Shown: positions 7,561 to 15,409 of the stretch, piece by piece
Layout of the letters: each line of letters opens with the position of its first letter
Position numbering within the stretch: position 1 is the stretch's first letter
Source: a virus
Direction: 5' to 3' (one strand)
Virus record (IMG/VR): IMGVR_UViG_3300025652_000702
Span: 1-20,691 of that record
Length of the DNA stretch: 20,691 bases
Program-made: the position numbers and the translations under genes
Notes under the pieces: model-generated
Told to the model about the DNA's origin: nothing
What the model saw: the letters and a program-made list of their open reading frames with translations, nothing else
Databases searched by the model: none

Positions 7561-9381
7561 TTATCTCGCTCCAGCCATGAACGGTAGGGTCAGATAATTA
7601 AACAATCCGGGGTTTCGCGTTTGCGTTGTTGTGCTTGGCTGCGGGCTTCCCGTAATTGCTGCCATTGGATATTGAAGTGAATTGAAAGGCGCGTTAACGA
7701 AGTTGCCAAATTGGCCTTTTGCCGCGTCGATTAAGCTCTGGTTCATGCCCTGTTGCAGCAGCCCTTGGTTGGCTTGATCTTGCTGCAAAGTGCGGCCCAT
7801 GTTGAAGCCCTGCTGACCTAACCCGCCAAGCTGTGCGCCTGCGCCCATCCTCATGCTTTCTGCCTGCATCTGGTTGCCCATGTTAGCGTTTGTCATGGCG
7901 TTTTGAGCGCCCATGTTTAAGCTGCTGGCATTGTTTAGCGCGCCCTGATTATTTGCGGCGGCGGTGTTAGCGGCGCTTGCTCCGAATTGAGAGGCATTGT
8001 TGACGGCGCGCTGGTTTGCCAATTGGCTTTGCAGAGAATTGGCCGCTGAAGTAGTGGCCGCCTGCAAGTTTGCGTTTTGATTGGCTAAGTTTGCCTGCAT
8101 CGTGCTGTCAGCTCCGTAGCGCCGCTGATTGTTCTGTGCAGCTTGGTTTGCAAGGCTTGCAGTATTTGCAGCGCCAGCGCCGAATTGGCTGGCCTGATTG
8201 GTCATATTGGCATTTTGTAAAGCTGCAGTGTTTTGAGCTTGCGCACCGAATTGTGAGGCTTGATTGCCAGCCGTCATATTTGCTAATTGCTGCTGAAGGC
8301 TGTTGGCTGCCGTGTTAGTTTGGGCTTGCAGATTTGCGCCTTGGTTAGCCATGCCAGCCTGCATTCTACGATCAATGTCAGCTTGGGCAAGAGCTTGCGC
8401 ATTGGTAAAGCCCTGCTGACGCAATCCAGTGGCTGTCTTGGCTGCTTGCTCTGCAAACGCTCGATTAGTTTCGGCTTCTGCAATGCCCTGCCTTGAGCCG
8501 CCGAATGCGTTAGCTGCCGTGGCTGCTGCTGCGTCATTTGTTTGCTGGATTTGGCGATTTCGCTCTATGTCGCCCATAGCTAGATCAATGACGCCAGTAT
8601 CATACTGGTTTTGGTATCGTGACAAATCTGTGCCACCAACCTGACCAGCCGTCACATCCAGCTCGCGTATGTCTCTGACGCCAGCCGCACGTTCAGCATC
8701 ATAGCCTTGAGCAGCAGCTTGCGCTGCGTCATAGCCTTGTGAATTGGCCAATGCTGCTTGGTAATTTTGACCAGCAACTTGATCAGCAGTTATTGCATTT
8801 ACGCCAGCGATTTCACGCGGATTGTATCCCGTGCTTTGCATTTGTGCGGCTCGCATTTGCGCGGCTTGGCCTTGAGGCGCTTGAAAGTTTGTACCTTGCT
8901 GGGCTGTGTTTAGCGCGTTTGTGTATGCTTGCGCGCTTTGGTCAAATACGTTTTGGCCTTGTTGAAATTGCTGTTGAGGCTGCTGTGCTGGCAGACGCGC
9001 CTCCGCATTTGTGAAGCGCGGCTGACCTATCGCTGGCATGCCAGTTCCACGCCGTAAAAGCTCCATCGCGCCCTGCTGATCGCCTGCCATCATCATCTGA
9101 CGCGCCTGCTCAGAATACCCCGGCGCAAGTCCACCTTGGCCGTCCGTGCTGGCCGGACCTAAGCTGTCCTGATACGTTGATGACATTGGGTCGCCTAGAG
9201 ACATTTGCGGCTGGTCGTTCATGCCGGGATATGGCCGTATGGCCTGCACTCCTTGGCCCGTTGTGTCAAAGCCATCAGCACCGAATTGACGTTGAGGCTG
9301 CTGTGCTGGCAGACGCGCCTCCGCATTTGTGAAGCGCGGCTGCTGTGCTGGAATTGCGCCTTGGTTTGATGCACCACCCAT
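7561..9381 (-). CDS. Gln/Ala/Asn-rich internal virion (ejection) protein
   Basis: This 606-aa protein is dominated by Gln, Ala, Asn and Gly. The N-terminus carries a 17-residue duplication (14-30 and 120-136, QPRFTNAEARLPAQQPQ) that comes from a 52-bp exact DNA repeat. Residues 266-330 form a better-conserved-looking helical block (GDIERNRQIQQ to GLRQQGFTNAQ). Residues 357-387 and 446-475 are diverged copies of one unit containing SLQxQLAN and ASQFGA; a third ASQFGA is at 397-402. No catalytic motif is seen. Position in the internal-protein block suggests it is packaged in or ejected from the virion. A perfect AGGAGGT Shine-Dalgarno site precedes it by 7 nt, the strongest in the window, suggesting high expression. 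Confidence 0.65.
   Translation of the reverse strand: MGGASNQGAIPAQQPRFTNAEARLPAQQPQRQFGADGFDTTGQGVQAIRPYPGMNDQPQMSLGDPMSSTYQDSLGPASTDGQGGLAPGYSEQARQMMMAGDQQGAMELLRRGTGMPAIGQPRFTNAEARLPAQQPQQQFQQGQNVFDQSAQAYTNALNTAQQGTNFQAPQGQAAQMRAAQMQSTGYNPREIAGVNAITADQVAGQNYQAALANSQGYDAAQAAAQGYDAERAAGVRDIRELDVTAGQVGGTDLSRYQNQYDTGVIDLAMGDIERNRQIQQTNDAAAATAANAFGGSRQGIAEAETNRAFAEQAAKTATGLRQQGFTNAQALAQADIDRRMQAGMANQGANLQAQTNTAANSLQQQLANMTAGNQASQFGAQAQNTAALQNANMTNQASQFGAGAANTASLANQAAQNNQRRYGADSTMQANLANQNANLQAATTSAANSLQSQLANQRAVNNASQFGASAANTAAANNQGALNNASSLNMGAQNAMTNANMGNQMQAESMRMGAGAQLGGLGQQGFNMGRTLQQDQANQGLLQQGMNQSLIDAAKGQFGNFVNAPFNSLQYPMAAITGSPQPSTTTQTRNPGLFNYLTLPFMAGAR
8973..9024 (-). repeat. 52-bp exact direct repeat, copy 1
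   Basis: Identical to 9291-9342 over 52 bp, with different bases on both sides. It encodes the second copy (residues 120-136) of the peptide containing RFTNAEARLPAQQ in the 606-aa protein. Exact DNA identity implies a recent duplication or continuing gene conversion. Confidence 0.95.
9291..9342 (-). repeat. 52-bp exact direct repeat, copy 2
   Basis: Partner of 8973-9024. It encodes residues 14-30 of the 606-aa protein. The copies start 318 bp (106 codons) apart, so recombination between them would remove or add the segment without a frameshift. Confidence 0.95.
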
Positions 9382-9382
9382 T

Positions 9383-10435
9383 TCAGCGACCTCCTAAGAA
9401 TATGCCGACCGCGAAAAACTGAGCCGTTCGAGCTGCAAACTTTATGCCGCCGATCAAAGTGCGCTTTTCGCCAGTTGCAAAGTCAATATAGTTTCTAAAT
9501 TCTGTGTAATGTTCGTGCGCCTTGCCTTGCTCAATTTTCCGCTTGCCGAGCGTTTGATAGCCGCGCCTGATTGCCTCGCCCCACCATTTGCCATGCAGTG
9601 CCTTCACGCACCACACCACAGCGCGGCGTTTTGTTTTTGGAGTGAAGGCATTATTTGCAACAGCATGCGTTGCGACGACGCAAGCGCCATCACCAGCTTG
9701 GGCGTCACTTGATGTTGTCCCCGTGGCTCTGCTTATGACATTGCCGGGCGGGTCATAGGCTGGAATTGTCAGGGACGAATAAGCGTCACCATACATTCCA
9801 AAATTTGGGTTTTGTTCTGAAATTAAATCTGCACCCGTGTAGTCGTCGAAAACATAACCGTAGCCATCGTTTTGCCCTGCCGCGCCTTGTTGCGAACGCG
9901 CTACGTTCTGCGCAAACAGCGAGTCAGTGTAAAAATCGTTGCGACGTTGCTCGCGCTGATTTGCTGCAATGATTGCCGGGTCTACTGGGGTTTCGGCACC
10001 TGATGCTGAACCATCATATCTGGCGTCAATTTGAAGATTTTCTTGATCTGGCGGCGGTTGCATTTGACCTGTCACTGGGTCAATAAAAAAGCCGTCACGA
10101 TACGCAGCTTGGCCGGGGCGAGCTTCGCGAAATGAGTCAACGCTTTGCTGGTACATTGGATAGCTGCTGTAAGCTGACATGCCGTTAAAGTCTTGTGCTT
10201 GAGGCATGCCTGCATTTACTGGCCCAGACGTATTCATGCCAAATGCACTTAACGCGCCGTCAGTGTTTTGCATCGACGCCTGCTGCCTTGGGGTGAGTGC
10301 TGCTACATCTGGCCCCATATATGGGATATCGCCAAGCCGTGCTAAATCCTCGCCGCGCTGAATGTTGCGCTTTGCTGGGTCTACAATCCAATCAGGATAT
10401 TCAACTTTTGATGTACTGCTGCCACCTTTTGACAT
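9383..10435 (-). CDS. Internal virion protein with conserved basic C-terminal domain
   Basis: I choose the ATG at 10435, giving 350 aa, rather than the in-frame ATG at 10450. GGAAGGA (10448-10442) lies 6 nt before it, and the upstream stop overlaps it as TAATG. Residues 1-250 are Gly/Gln/Ser/Tyr-rich and look disordered. From residue 251 the protein changes to a compact basic domain with CVVATHAVA (252-260), KTKRRAVVWCVKALHGKWWGE (267-287), EQGKAHEHY (302-310) and a hydrophobic Gly-ended tail (330-350). This C-terminal block looks conserved among marine phage virion proteins, but I know no function for it. Neighbours place it among ejection or tail-associated proteins. Confidence 0.65.
   Translation of the reverse strand: MSKGGSSTSKVEYPDWIVDPAKRNIQRGEDLARLGDIPYMGPDVAALTPRQQASMQNTDGALSAFGMNTSGPVNAGMPQAQDFNGMSAYSSYPMYQQSVDSFREARPGQAAYRDGFFIDPVTGQMQPPPDQENLQIDARYDGSASGAETPVDPAIIAANQREQRRNDFYTDSLFAQNVARSQQGAAGQNDGYGYVFDDYTGADLISEQNPNFGMYGDAYSSLTIPAYDPPGNVISRATGTTSSDAQAGDGACVVATHAVANNAFTPKTKRRAVVWCVKALHGKWWGEAIRRGYQTLGKRKIEQGKAHEHYTEFRNYIDFATGEKRTLIGGIKFAARTAQFFAVGIFLGGR
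9389..9395 (-). promoter_or_regulatory. Consensus ribosome-binding site of the 606-aa protein gene
   Basis: AGGAGGT on the minus strand, 7 nt before the ATG at 9381 and inside the last codons of the preceding gene. It is the closest match to the anti-Shine-Dalgarno complement seen in this window. Confidence 0.8.
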
Positions 10436-10791
10436 TAGATGTCCTTCCAAAATGCGACGTGCAAAACGTCAATGTTGTATTTCTTCAAGGCTCTTTCCCA
10501 GCCTTTACGCCCGTTCATGCTAATAGCCGTGCAGCCCTGCAATCTCGCAAATTCTAGCACGTCACGATGAATACTTAAAATTTCGTTTAGGTCGCCAGCG
10601 CCGAGAAAGATGTGCAGAACCTTCTTTTGTGGGTGGCTTATTATTTCTGTAACGATAACGCTGTTTTTAAGCGGCCAGAGCTGCATTAACCCCTTGTAAA
10701 CACCTTCAGCTACGTCAATGAAATCATGCGTATTGCCGCTGTGTTTTAGCGCGTTTTCTATCAAGCCTCTGCATCGTGTGAGCTGATCCAT
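10435..10791 (-). CDS. 118-aa conserved-type virion-region protein, GNAT-like
   Basis: This 118-aa protein has a beta-alpha pattern: VIVTEIISHP (45-54), KVLHIFLGAGDLNEIL (57-72), a helix (73-83), then EFARLQGCTAISMNGRKGWERAL (80-102). The strand-strand-helix-strand order and the GRKGWERALKK segment resemble small acetyltransferase-fold (GNAT-like) phage proteins next to tail-hub genes. The acetyl-CoA loop is not obvious, so a purely structural role is possible. It overlaps both neighbours by one base (TAATG), which implies translation coupled to the tail-hub and internal-protein genes. Confidence 0.55.
   Translation of the reverse strand: MDQLTRCRGLIENALKHSGNTHDFIDVAEGVYKGLMQLWPLKNSVIVTEIISHPQKKVLHIFLGAGDLNEILSIHRDVLEFARLQGCTAISMNGRKGWERALKKYNIDVLHVAFWKDI
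10442..10448 (-). promoter_or_regulatory. Ribosome-binding site that fixes the start at 10435
   Basis: GGAAGGA on the minus strand lies 6 nt before the ATG at 10435-10433. The alternative upstream ATG at 10450 would leave this site inside its own coding region and would lose the TAATG coupling to the preceding gene. Confidence 0.75.
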
Positions 10792-11147
10792 TAAAACGCT
10801 CCGCTTGAGAGTGTCGCGCGCTTCCAGATATGCGCAGAACCGTCATGAGACGCCGTGCAGACGTAGATATAGCTGGCATCCCAGCTCACCAAGCCAGCCT
10901 TATCCCCAGCTACGCCAACGCTGCTAGCTGGTGCTGTGTTTTTAACAACAACCTCGCGGAATGAGTTGCTTCTGCTTACGATTGGATAAAGCGCTGATCT
11001 ATCCCACAGCAATACGCCATCCTCGCTTGGCGTGTCATAGCCGCGCCGTGTTACCATCACGGGTAAAGAGCGTTGCACCCATTTGGTAAAACCCTGCGCC
11101 CAGATGCGAAAATTATCTGTTATTGGAGGTGGACCGAGCGTACTCAT
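10791..11147 (-). CDS. 118-aa tail-associated protein
   Basis: The protein has no signal peptide or membrane span. The last 45 residues (SVGVAGDKAGLVSWDASYIY, then VCTASHDGSAHIWKRATLSS) match a short beta-rich segment commonly seen at the end of phage tail or fibre proteins. The N-terminal half carries a Trp/Arg-rich helix (WAQGFTKWVQRSL). Its ATG overlaps the tail-hub stop as ATGA (11147-11144), and its stop overlaps the next ATG as TAATG. It is probably a minor tail component assembled with the hub; the exact role is unknown. Confidence 0.6.
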   Translation of the reverse strand: MSTLGPPPITDNFRIWAQGFTKWVQRSLPVMVTRRGYDTPSEDGVLLWDRSALYPIVSRSNSFREVVVKNTAPASSVGVAGDKAGLVSWDASYIYVCTASHDGSAHIWKRATLSSGAF

Positions 11148-12619
11148 CTGCGCCCACCTGTTCGAGCATCAAGCCGCATTATGCCGACACGCCAATCAGA
11201 GCCAGCGCCCTCTACGCGCATTCTGACTTGCCTACCTTGGAAACGGACGCTTGTAGGATTGGTCATTGTAAACGGACCGTGCGTTGTTTCGCTCGCATTT
11301 GGGTAAAGTCGTGTTTTGAACTTGGCTGTGACGCTGCCTTGCGTTTTTTCGTCGGGCAACAGCTCCACGACGTTCATCACATTGTCGCCGTTGCCAATGC
11401 TGATTGGCCCTGTTTCGGCGTGTGGTGTAACGCCAGCGTAAGACGTTCCAACCTCATGCTCATAAAGAATGCCAGAAGCGTCAAAATACATTGGATATCT
11501 AAACGTGCCTTTATCGAGGCCGCTAACCCTATCTAACGTGCCAGTTGTCCATATATTTTCAGCATAATCAAAACTGACGTAACGGTCATTTTCCATTGAG
11601 TTAGCGCTGGGATAAAACCAAGTGATTTCTGACCACTCAGAGTTTACAACAGCGTTAACCTTTGTGATTTGGTCTTTGTTAATGTCAGAGAAAACGTAAT
11701 CGCCAACTTCACAAGGTATCGTCTGCACATTGCCGCCCGTGTACATATGAAAAGATCTATGGCCCATCCAAAACACGCCCGCATCAACGGTTGCCGCTGC
11801 CTTCGCGCCGACCATGCCGCACGACGTGCCAACGCGCTCAATGCCGTAAACAAATGGTGGACCTTGGTAGGTCATCGCGTGCGCATCTTCCGTTGTAAGG
11901 ATAAGCGCTTGGCCGCGTGTCCGTAAACCAGCTAGAATAACGCCGTTGGTCTGAATGCGTAAATCACCAGCTTGATTGGTCGCTGCCGCCGTCCACAAGT
12001 TGTTGTTTTCTTGGTCAGACCACTTAACGGTGCGCGGATCGCCGCCAGCGCCAAAGCAGACAACAAATCGCTCCTCAGTCACCATCATAGCGTTACAGTT
12101 TGTCGGCGCGTTTGACAGCAGTGCGGCGTCAGTTGAAGCGTTTAACTGCCACTCATAGAGTTTGCCGTCGTCCGAATGCATTGCTAGAAGATATTCGCCC
12201 CAATTTTCCAAGCTCCAAGTCGTAGCTGGCAAAACCGTTTCAGCATCTGCTCTAGGTGTCCCGTAAGTTTCATTGCCGTATACGCCAGAGCCGTAAGCGG
12301 TGTTAATTGTTGCATTGACGCGGCCTATTGTAAACGTATTCGGCGTTATGTCAGAAGTTGTGCCGCCTGCGTTTATGACGTGCAATTTGTTGTGCGTGCC
12401 AGCGGCAATAAAACGATCAGTACCATTATCTTCCCACGCCATGACAGAGCGCGGAACGCCTGACAGATTAACGCTTTGGCGCTGACGCCAGCCGCCAATT
12501 GGACGCAATGCGCCCTCGTGCCAGCGAACAAGATTAACATCACGCCAGCGATTGGCAGACATCATGTCCGTTCCGTTTCTATGCGCGCCGAGCGGTATAT
12601 TTAAAGGTATGAGCGGCAT
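11144..12619 (-). CDS. Tail-hub beta-propeller protein (P22 gp10-like)
   Basis: This 491-aa beta-rich protein has the length and layout of P22 gp10-type packaged-DNA stabilisation or hub proteins, which sit below the portal and connect to the tail fibres or needle. It has an N-terminal MPLIPLNIPLG segment, a WRDVNLVRWHEGALRPIGGW stretch (25-44), a Gly/Tyr-rich AYGSGVYGNETYG loop (109-120), propeller-like FVVCFGAGGDPRTVKWSD (185-202), and a C-terminal VRFQGRQVRMRVEG / DWRVGIMRLDA block ending in GGRR (457-491). Residues 198-207 are encoded by the 30-bp segment repeated in the 762-aa gene. An AGGA site overlapping the preceding stop supports the start at 12619. Confidence 0.72.
   Translation of the reverse strand: MPLIPLNIPLGAHRNGTDMMSANRWRDVNLVRWHEGALRPIGGWRQRQSVNLSGVPRSVMAWEDNGTDRFIAAGTHNKLHVINAGGTTSDITPNTFTIGRVNATINTAYGSGVYGNETYGTPRADAETVLPATTWSLENWGEYLLAMHSDDGKLYEWQLNASTDAALLSNAPTNCNAMMVTEERFVVCFGAGGDPRTVKWSDQENNNLWTAAATNQAGDLRIQTNGVILAGLRTRGQALILTTEDAHAMTYQGPPFVYGIERVGTSCGMVGAKAAATVDAGVFWMGHRSFHMYTGGNVQTIPCEVGDYVFSDINKDQITKVNAVVNSEWSEITWFYPSANSMENDRYVSFDYAENIWTTGTLDRVSGLDKGTFRYPMYFDASGILYEHEVGTSYAGVTPHAETGPISIGNGDNVMNVVELLPDEKTQGSVTAKFKTRLYPNASETTHGPFTMTNPTSVRFQGRQVRMRVEGAGSDWRVGIMRLDARTGGRR
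11999..12028 (-). repeat. 30-bp in-frame repeat, copy in the tail-hub gene
   Basis: Identical to 5920-5949 and read in the same frame as ten codons. Here the peptide precedes LWTAA in a propeller strand-turn segment typical of this kind of protein, which suggests that this is the ancestral copy. Confidence 0.9.
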
Positions 12620-12626
12620 GTTTATC

Positions 12627-13079
12627 CTACGGCTTTGTCGGCCATGAAATACTGTTTGGAAATTCAGATTGCTGTGGCACTTCGCGGAGCTGCTGGCGGT
12701 AGGTTGTCATTTGGCTTGAGAGAGTTGCGTCTGACAAAGCAAGATAATCGGTTTCGGCAAGCAGGGCGTCACGTTTGGCGCGTTCAGTTGTGGCAAGTGC
12801 TGCGTCATATGCTGCAGTTTCATCTGCGCTTTTTGCCGTCACAGTCCAGCCTGTCGTCCAAGCCCCATTAACTAAAGTTGGCGCTGCGTTTTGGGTGCAT
12901 GTGTGCGTTCTTTTTGTATAACTGGGCCTTTTTAAATATTTAACAGCTTCCACTCCATGCTCTTGCAAAGTTGCAACTGGTATCTCTCGCGGAAACGAAA
13001 TATTTGGATTATCGCGGCGTAAATTGCCAATCGTGTATGGATATTGATCGACTGAGCCGTTTGTAATTTTAGCGAACAT
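12627..13079 (-). CDS. Tail assembly chaperone-like / fibre-associated protein
   Basis: This 150-aa protein ends in a segment characteristic of the phage tail assembly chaperone-like family: RAKRDALLAETDYLALSD (100-117), a helix with YRQQLREVPQQ (127-137), then FPNSISWPTKP (140-150). The N-terminal half (MFAKITNGSVDQYPYTIGNLRR) is of the kind often fused to that domain. It lies directly after fibre genes, where such proteins usually are, and probably helps fold or attach fibre subunits. GAGGA lies 7 nt before the ATG, and the upstream stop is 1 nt away. Confidence 0.65.
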   Translation of the reverse strand: MFAKITNGSVDQYPYTIGNLRRDNPNISFPREIPVATLQEHGVEAVKYLKRPSYTKRTHTCTQNAAPTLVNGAWTTGWTVTAKSADETAAYDAALATTERAKRDALLAETDYLALSDATLSSQMTTYRQQLREVPQQSEFPNSISWPTKP

Positions 13080-13080
13080 T

Positions 13081-14091
13081 TTAATCCTCTGCTTTGATTG
13101 CTACGTAAATAAAATTTTTATTGTTTTGATTTAATGTTCCTGCAGATGTATCGATACTCCAGCCGGTCGCATTTAGGCTAGCATACGTGGTGGATGCCTC
13201 TGCATTAGTTGAATTGGGATACAAAGCTGGATCATTAGAGCCAGTGTTAATTCCCCTAGTAGCATCAAAAATGTGCCATGCATCATCATCATCATATTTT
13301 TTAACAAGCAGCCATTGAGGTTCCCACCCTAAGTCAATAGTTGGACCTGTACTATTACCATTACCTGCATAACTACCACACTGAATCATAGAGTCATCCC
13401 CTGTTTCATGGGCAAAGAGGTAGGCAACGTAGGTTTGTCCATTCCCATTTACTTCACCAGAATTACCCACCGTAAAAACACTACTTGTAGGCCTTACTAG
13501 GCTTGAGCCATCGCCAAATCTAGTAGGGGCATAACCTGATAATGGAGCAGCAGTGCTGTTGAGTCTTAGTACCTCGGTACTCCTGTGTAAAACATCCCAG
13601 TCGTTTGCATTGCCCAGTTCCTTAATCATAAGCATGCCTACTGTGCTGTTTAAACTATGTGCTATTTCTCGTCCTGCTGTTCCATTGCCTGTATATGTAA
13701 CTACATCAAAAAATTTAGGGGCTTTGCGAAAACTCCACGAGACAAATGTTTCACCAGATTTATTAACGCGATTGCCGTTTGGTACGGTAAATCCAGTAGA
13801 CGAGAAGCCGTTAGAAAAATAATCTGGTGAGCCGTCAAATTGTGCAGTCGTAGAATCAGAAATCAGAACGTTATTACCTCTTTCTGTGTCGATTAAAACA
13901 TTATTGTCCGCACTTGATCGTTTCTTAATCCAAGTCAAACCGCCCTCACCAGACATGTCTAAACCTGTGTTTATCGCCTGATTTGATCCATTCCCGGTAT
14001 AAATATCAGTACTGAACACATCCTCTATAGCAACCGCACCGCCTGCCGCCGTACCAGCCGCGCCGCCTAAAAGTTTACTCGCGATCGTCAT
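13081..14091 (-). CDS. Tail fibre / adhesin with three tandem modules
   Basis: I place the start at the ATG at 14091, giving 336 aa. This overlaps the upstream stop as TAATG; a longer reading frame reaching 14214 would add 41 residues that lie inside the preceding gene and look unlike phage protein. The protein holds three related modules of about 100 residues: 26-126, 127-233 and 234-336. Each begins with Y(T/A)GNG, followed by a strand such as GLTWIKKR, GMLMIKEL or WLLVKKYD, and ends with TFVSWSFR, TYVAYLFA or NFIYVAIK. This beta-sandwich-like repeat resembles the DUF7483-type domain of phage tail fibres. It probably contributes to receptor or surface-glycan binding. Confidence 0.65.
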   Translation of the reverse strand: MTIASKLLGGAAGTAAGGAVAIEDVFSTDIYTGNGSNQAINTGLDMSGEGGLTWIKKRSSADNNVLIDTERGNNVLISDSTTAQFDGSPDYFSNGFSSTGFTVPNGNRVNKSGETFVSWSFRKAPKFFDVVTYTGNGTAGREIAHSLNSTVGMLMIKELGNANDWDVLHRSTEVLRLNSTAAPLSGYAPTRFGDGSSLVRPTSSVFTVGNSGEVNGNGQTYVAYLFAHETGDDSMIQCGSYAGNGNSTGPTIDLGWEPQWLLVKKYDDDDAWHIFDATRGINTGSNDPALYPNSTNAEASTTYASLNATGWSIDTSAGTLNQNNKNFIYVAIKAED

Positions 14092-14771
14092 TATGCGAGC
14101 GCCTGTCCAACAACCAAGCCGTACCAAGTTGTGCCGCCATCGTGTGTGATAAATGTAAACAAATCCACGCCATCGTTTGTTGCTGTCAAAGTTGGTGCTG
14201 TCGCCGCTGGCCAATCGACGCTAGATGGCCAAGTTATCGTTTTTGCACTCGCGTTCTGAATGACCTTCAGCGTGAATGCTGACACGTTGCCCGTGCTTGC
14301 TGGGTTACTGAACGTGTAAGTTACGTTTTCTGTCAAATCGTGGACAAAGTTTGTACCGTCACGCATGTTTAAAGTTGCTGCGTTACTGGATGAGGTTACT
14401 GTAACGCTATCCTCAACGATACCGCCAGAAAATGTTACGACGTTGTTTGCGTCTGAGGTAACAACCTTGCTTGCTTCGCTTGTGCCTAGAGAAGCAACAT
14501 TCAAATAACCAATTTCAGTGTCCGATACGTTTGCAACAACTGCTTGCTTGGCGTTTAATTGTGTTTGAATTGCAGACGTGACGCCCGAAACGTAGTTAAG
14601 CTCGGTTGTCGTAACGGTTGCGCCGTTTAGAATTTGAAACTCGGCGTTGTCTACGCCGCCGAGTAAAGTTGAAACCGTGTCCCAATTGCCATTCAGAAAA
14701 GCTCCCCAAGCATCCTCATCGCCGTTTACGGCAGGCTTGTTAAAGCTATAGTGTGTCGTTTGAGTCGCCAT
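14091..14771 (-). CDS. Tail fibre protein, 226 aa
   Basis: The N-terminus (HYSFNKPAVNGDEDAWGAFLN) is a classic phage tail-fibre attachment start. It is followed by TELNYVSGVTSAIQTQLNAK (56-75), a heptad-like segment common in trimeric fibres. The rest is Ser/Thr/Asn-rich beta structure ending THDGGTTWYGLVVGQALA, a usual fibre C-terminus. There is no catalytic motif. It overlaps both neighbours by one base (TAATG), so its dose is probably matched to that of the flanking fibre genes. Confidence 0.75.
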   Translation of the reverse strand: MATQTTHYSFNKPAVNGDEDAWGAFLNGNWDTVSTLLGGVDNAEFQILNGATVTTTELNYVSGVTSAIQTQLNAKQAVVANVSDTEIGYLNVASLGTSEASKVVTSDANNVVTFSGGIVEDSVTVTSSSNAATLNMRDGTNFVHDLTENVTYTFSNPASTGNVSAFTLKVIQNASAKTITWPSSVDWPAATAPTLTATNDGVDLFTFITHDGGTTWYGLVVGQALA

Positions 14772-15409
14772 TATGCAGCCCTTTCAAGTAAGTCAGATTT
14801 TGTCCAATTTGTGTTTGCCGCCGCCGCCTCAGTCCACTTTATCTCACACGCTGCAGTCATCGAGCTTGTGGTCGCCAAGTTGCTTAATACAGCAGAAAAG
14901 ACGCCGCTTCCGACAATTGCCGTTGAGGAAACGCAAGCGATAGTTGAGCCAGAAATAACGTCAAACACAGCGCTTGCTGTGACGCTGGAGGCGCAGGCGA
15001 TTGTAACGCTCGTCTCACGAATGCGCTGACCCGCTGCTGTGGCAGACGATGTGCCAGCAACAACGCTTGCAGCGTTTTCGGTTTTTTCATTTATGCCATA
15101 GTTAAACGTGCCATATGTGCCAACGCCGTAGCCGGGGCGTGTCCCAGTATATATACTGTATTTTATAGCGCTGGCAGATGCGCTTGACGTGGCTTGAATG
15201 CTTGACTCACCGTCTGCATAAATCCGTACTATTTCGGCAGCGCTCGACACGCTTGCAGCGCAAGATGATGTCGCAGCACCGTTTTGAATTAACTGACCAG
15301 CCGCGCTAGCAGATGCAGCGCAAGCTGCAGTTGCCGAGGCATTTGTAAACCCATCGTCTACGCCTGCCGATCCTAGTGCGCTGGCTGATACGGGGAAGAA
15401 ACCTAGCAT
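14771..15409 (-). CDS. Ala/Ser/Cys-rich repetitive tail protein
   Basis: This 212-aa protein begins MLGFFPVSASALG, an opening I associate with marine phage tail proteins. It consists mostly of degenerate units of about 20-24 residues that repeat the theme T-x2-C-x-(A/S)-S-x3-(A/S)-A followed by a hydrophobic strand and Gly: for example CAASASAAGQLIQNG, CAASVSSAAEIVRIYADG and CASSVTASAVFDVISG. A Tyr/Gly-rich insertion (GYGVGTYGTFNYGI) interrupts the units. The pattern could form a beta-helix or solenoid shaft. Its ATG abuts the stop of the 832-aa fibre gene. Function is inferred from position among fibre genes. Confidence 0.6.
   Translation of the reverse strand: MLGFFPVSASALGSAGVDDGFTNASATAACAASASAAGQLIQNGAATSSCAASVSSAAEIVRIYADGESSIQATSSASASAIKYSIYTGTRPGYGVGTYGTFNYGINEKTENAASVVAGTSSATAAGQRIRETSVTIACASSVTASAVFDVISGSTIACVSSTAIVGSGVFSAVLSNLATTSSMTAACEIKWTEAAAANTNWTKSDLLERAA

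Noticed and set aside
7861-8500. CRISPR-like or tandem DNA repeats in the 606-aa gene
   Set aside because: The recurring Asn/Gln/Ala patterns are diverged protein-level repeats without spacers or regular DNA units.
10436-10450. Five-residue N-terminal extension of the 350-aa internal protein
   Set aside because: GGAAGGA and the TAATG overlap both point to the ATG at 10435.
13081-14091. AT-rich patch in the fibre gene as a sign of recent transfer
   Set aside because: Some lines are near 40 % GC by eye, but ordinary genes here (for example parts of the lysozyme gene) are similar; no reliable shift without a computed profile.
14092-14214. 41-residue N-terminal extension of the three-module fibre gene
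   Set aside because: It lies inside the preceding gene in another frame, is Trp/Arg/His-rich without fibre character, and the TAATG at 14091 gives a natural start.
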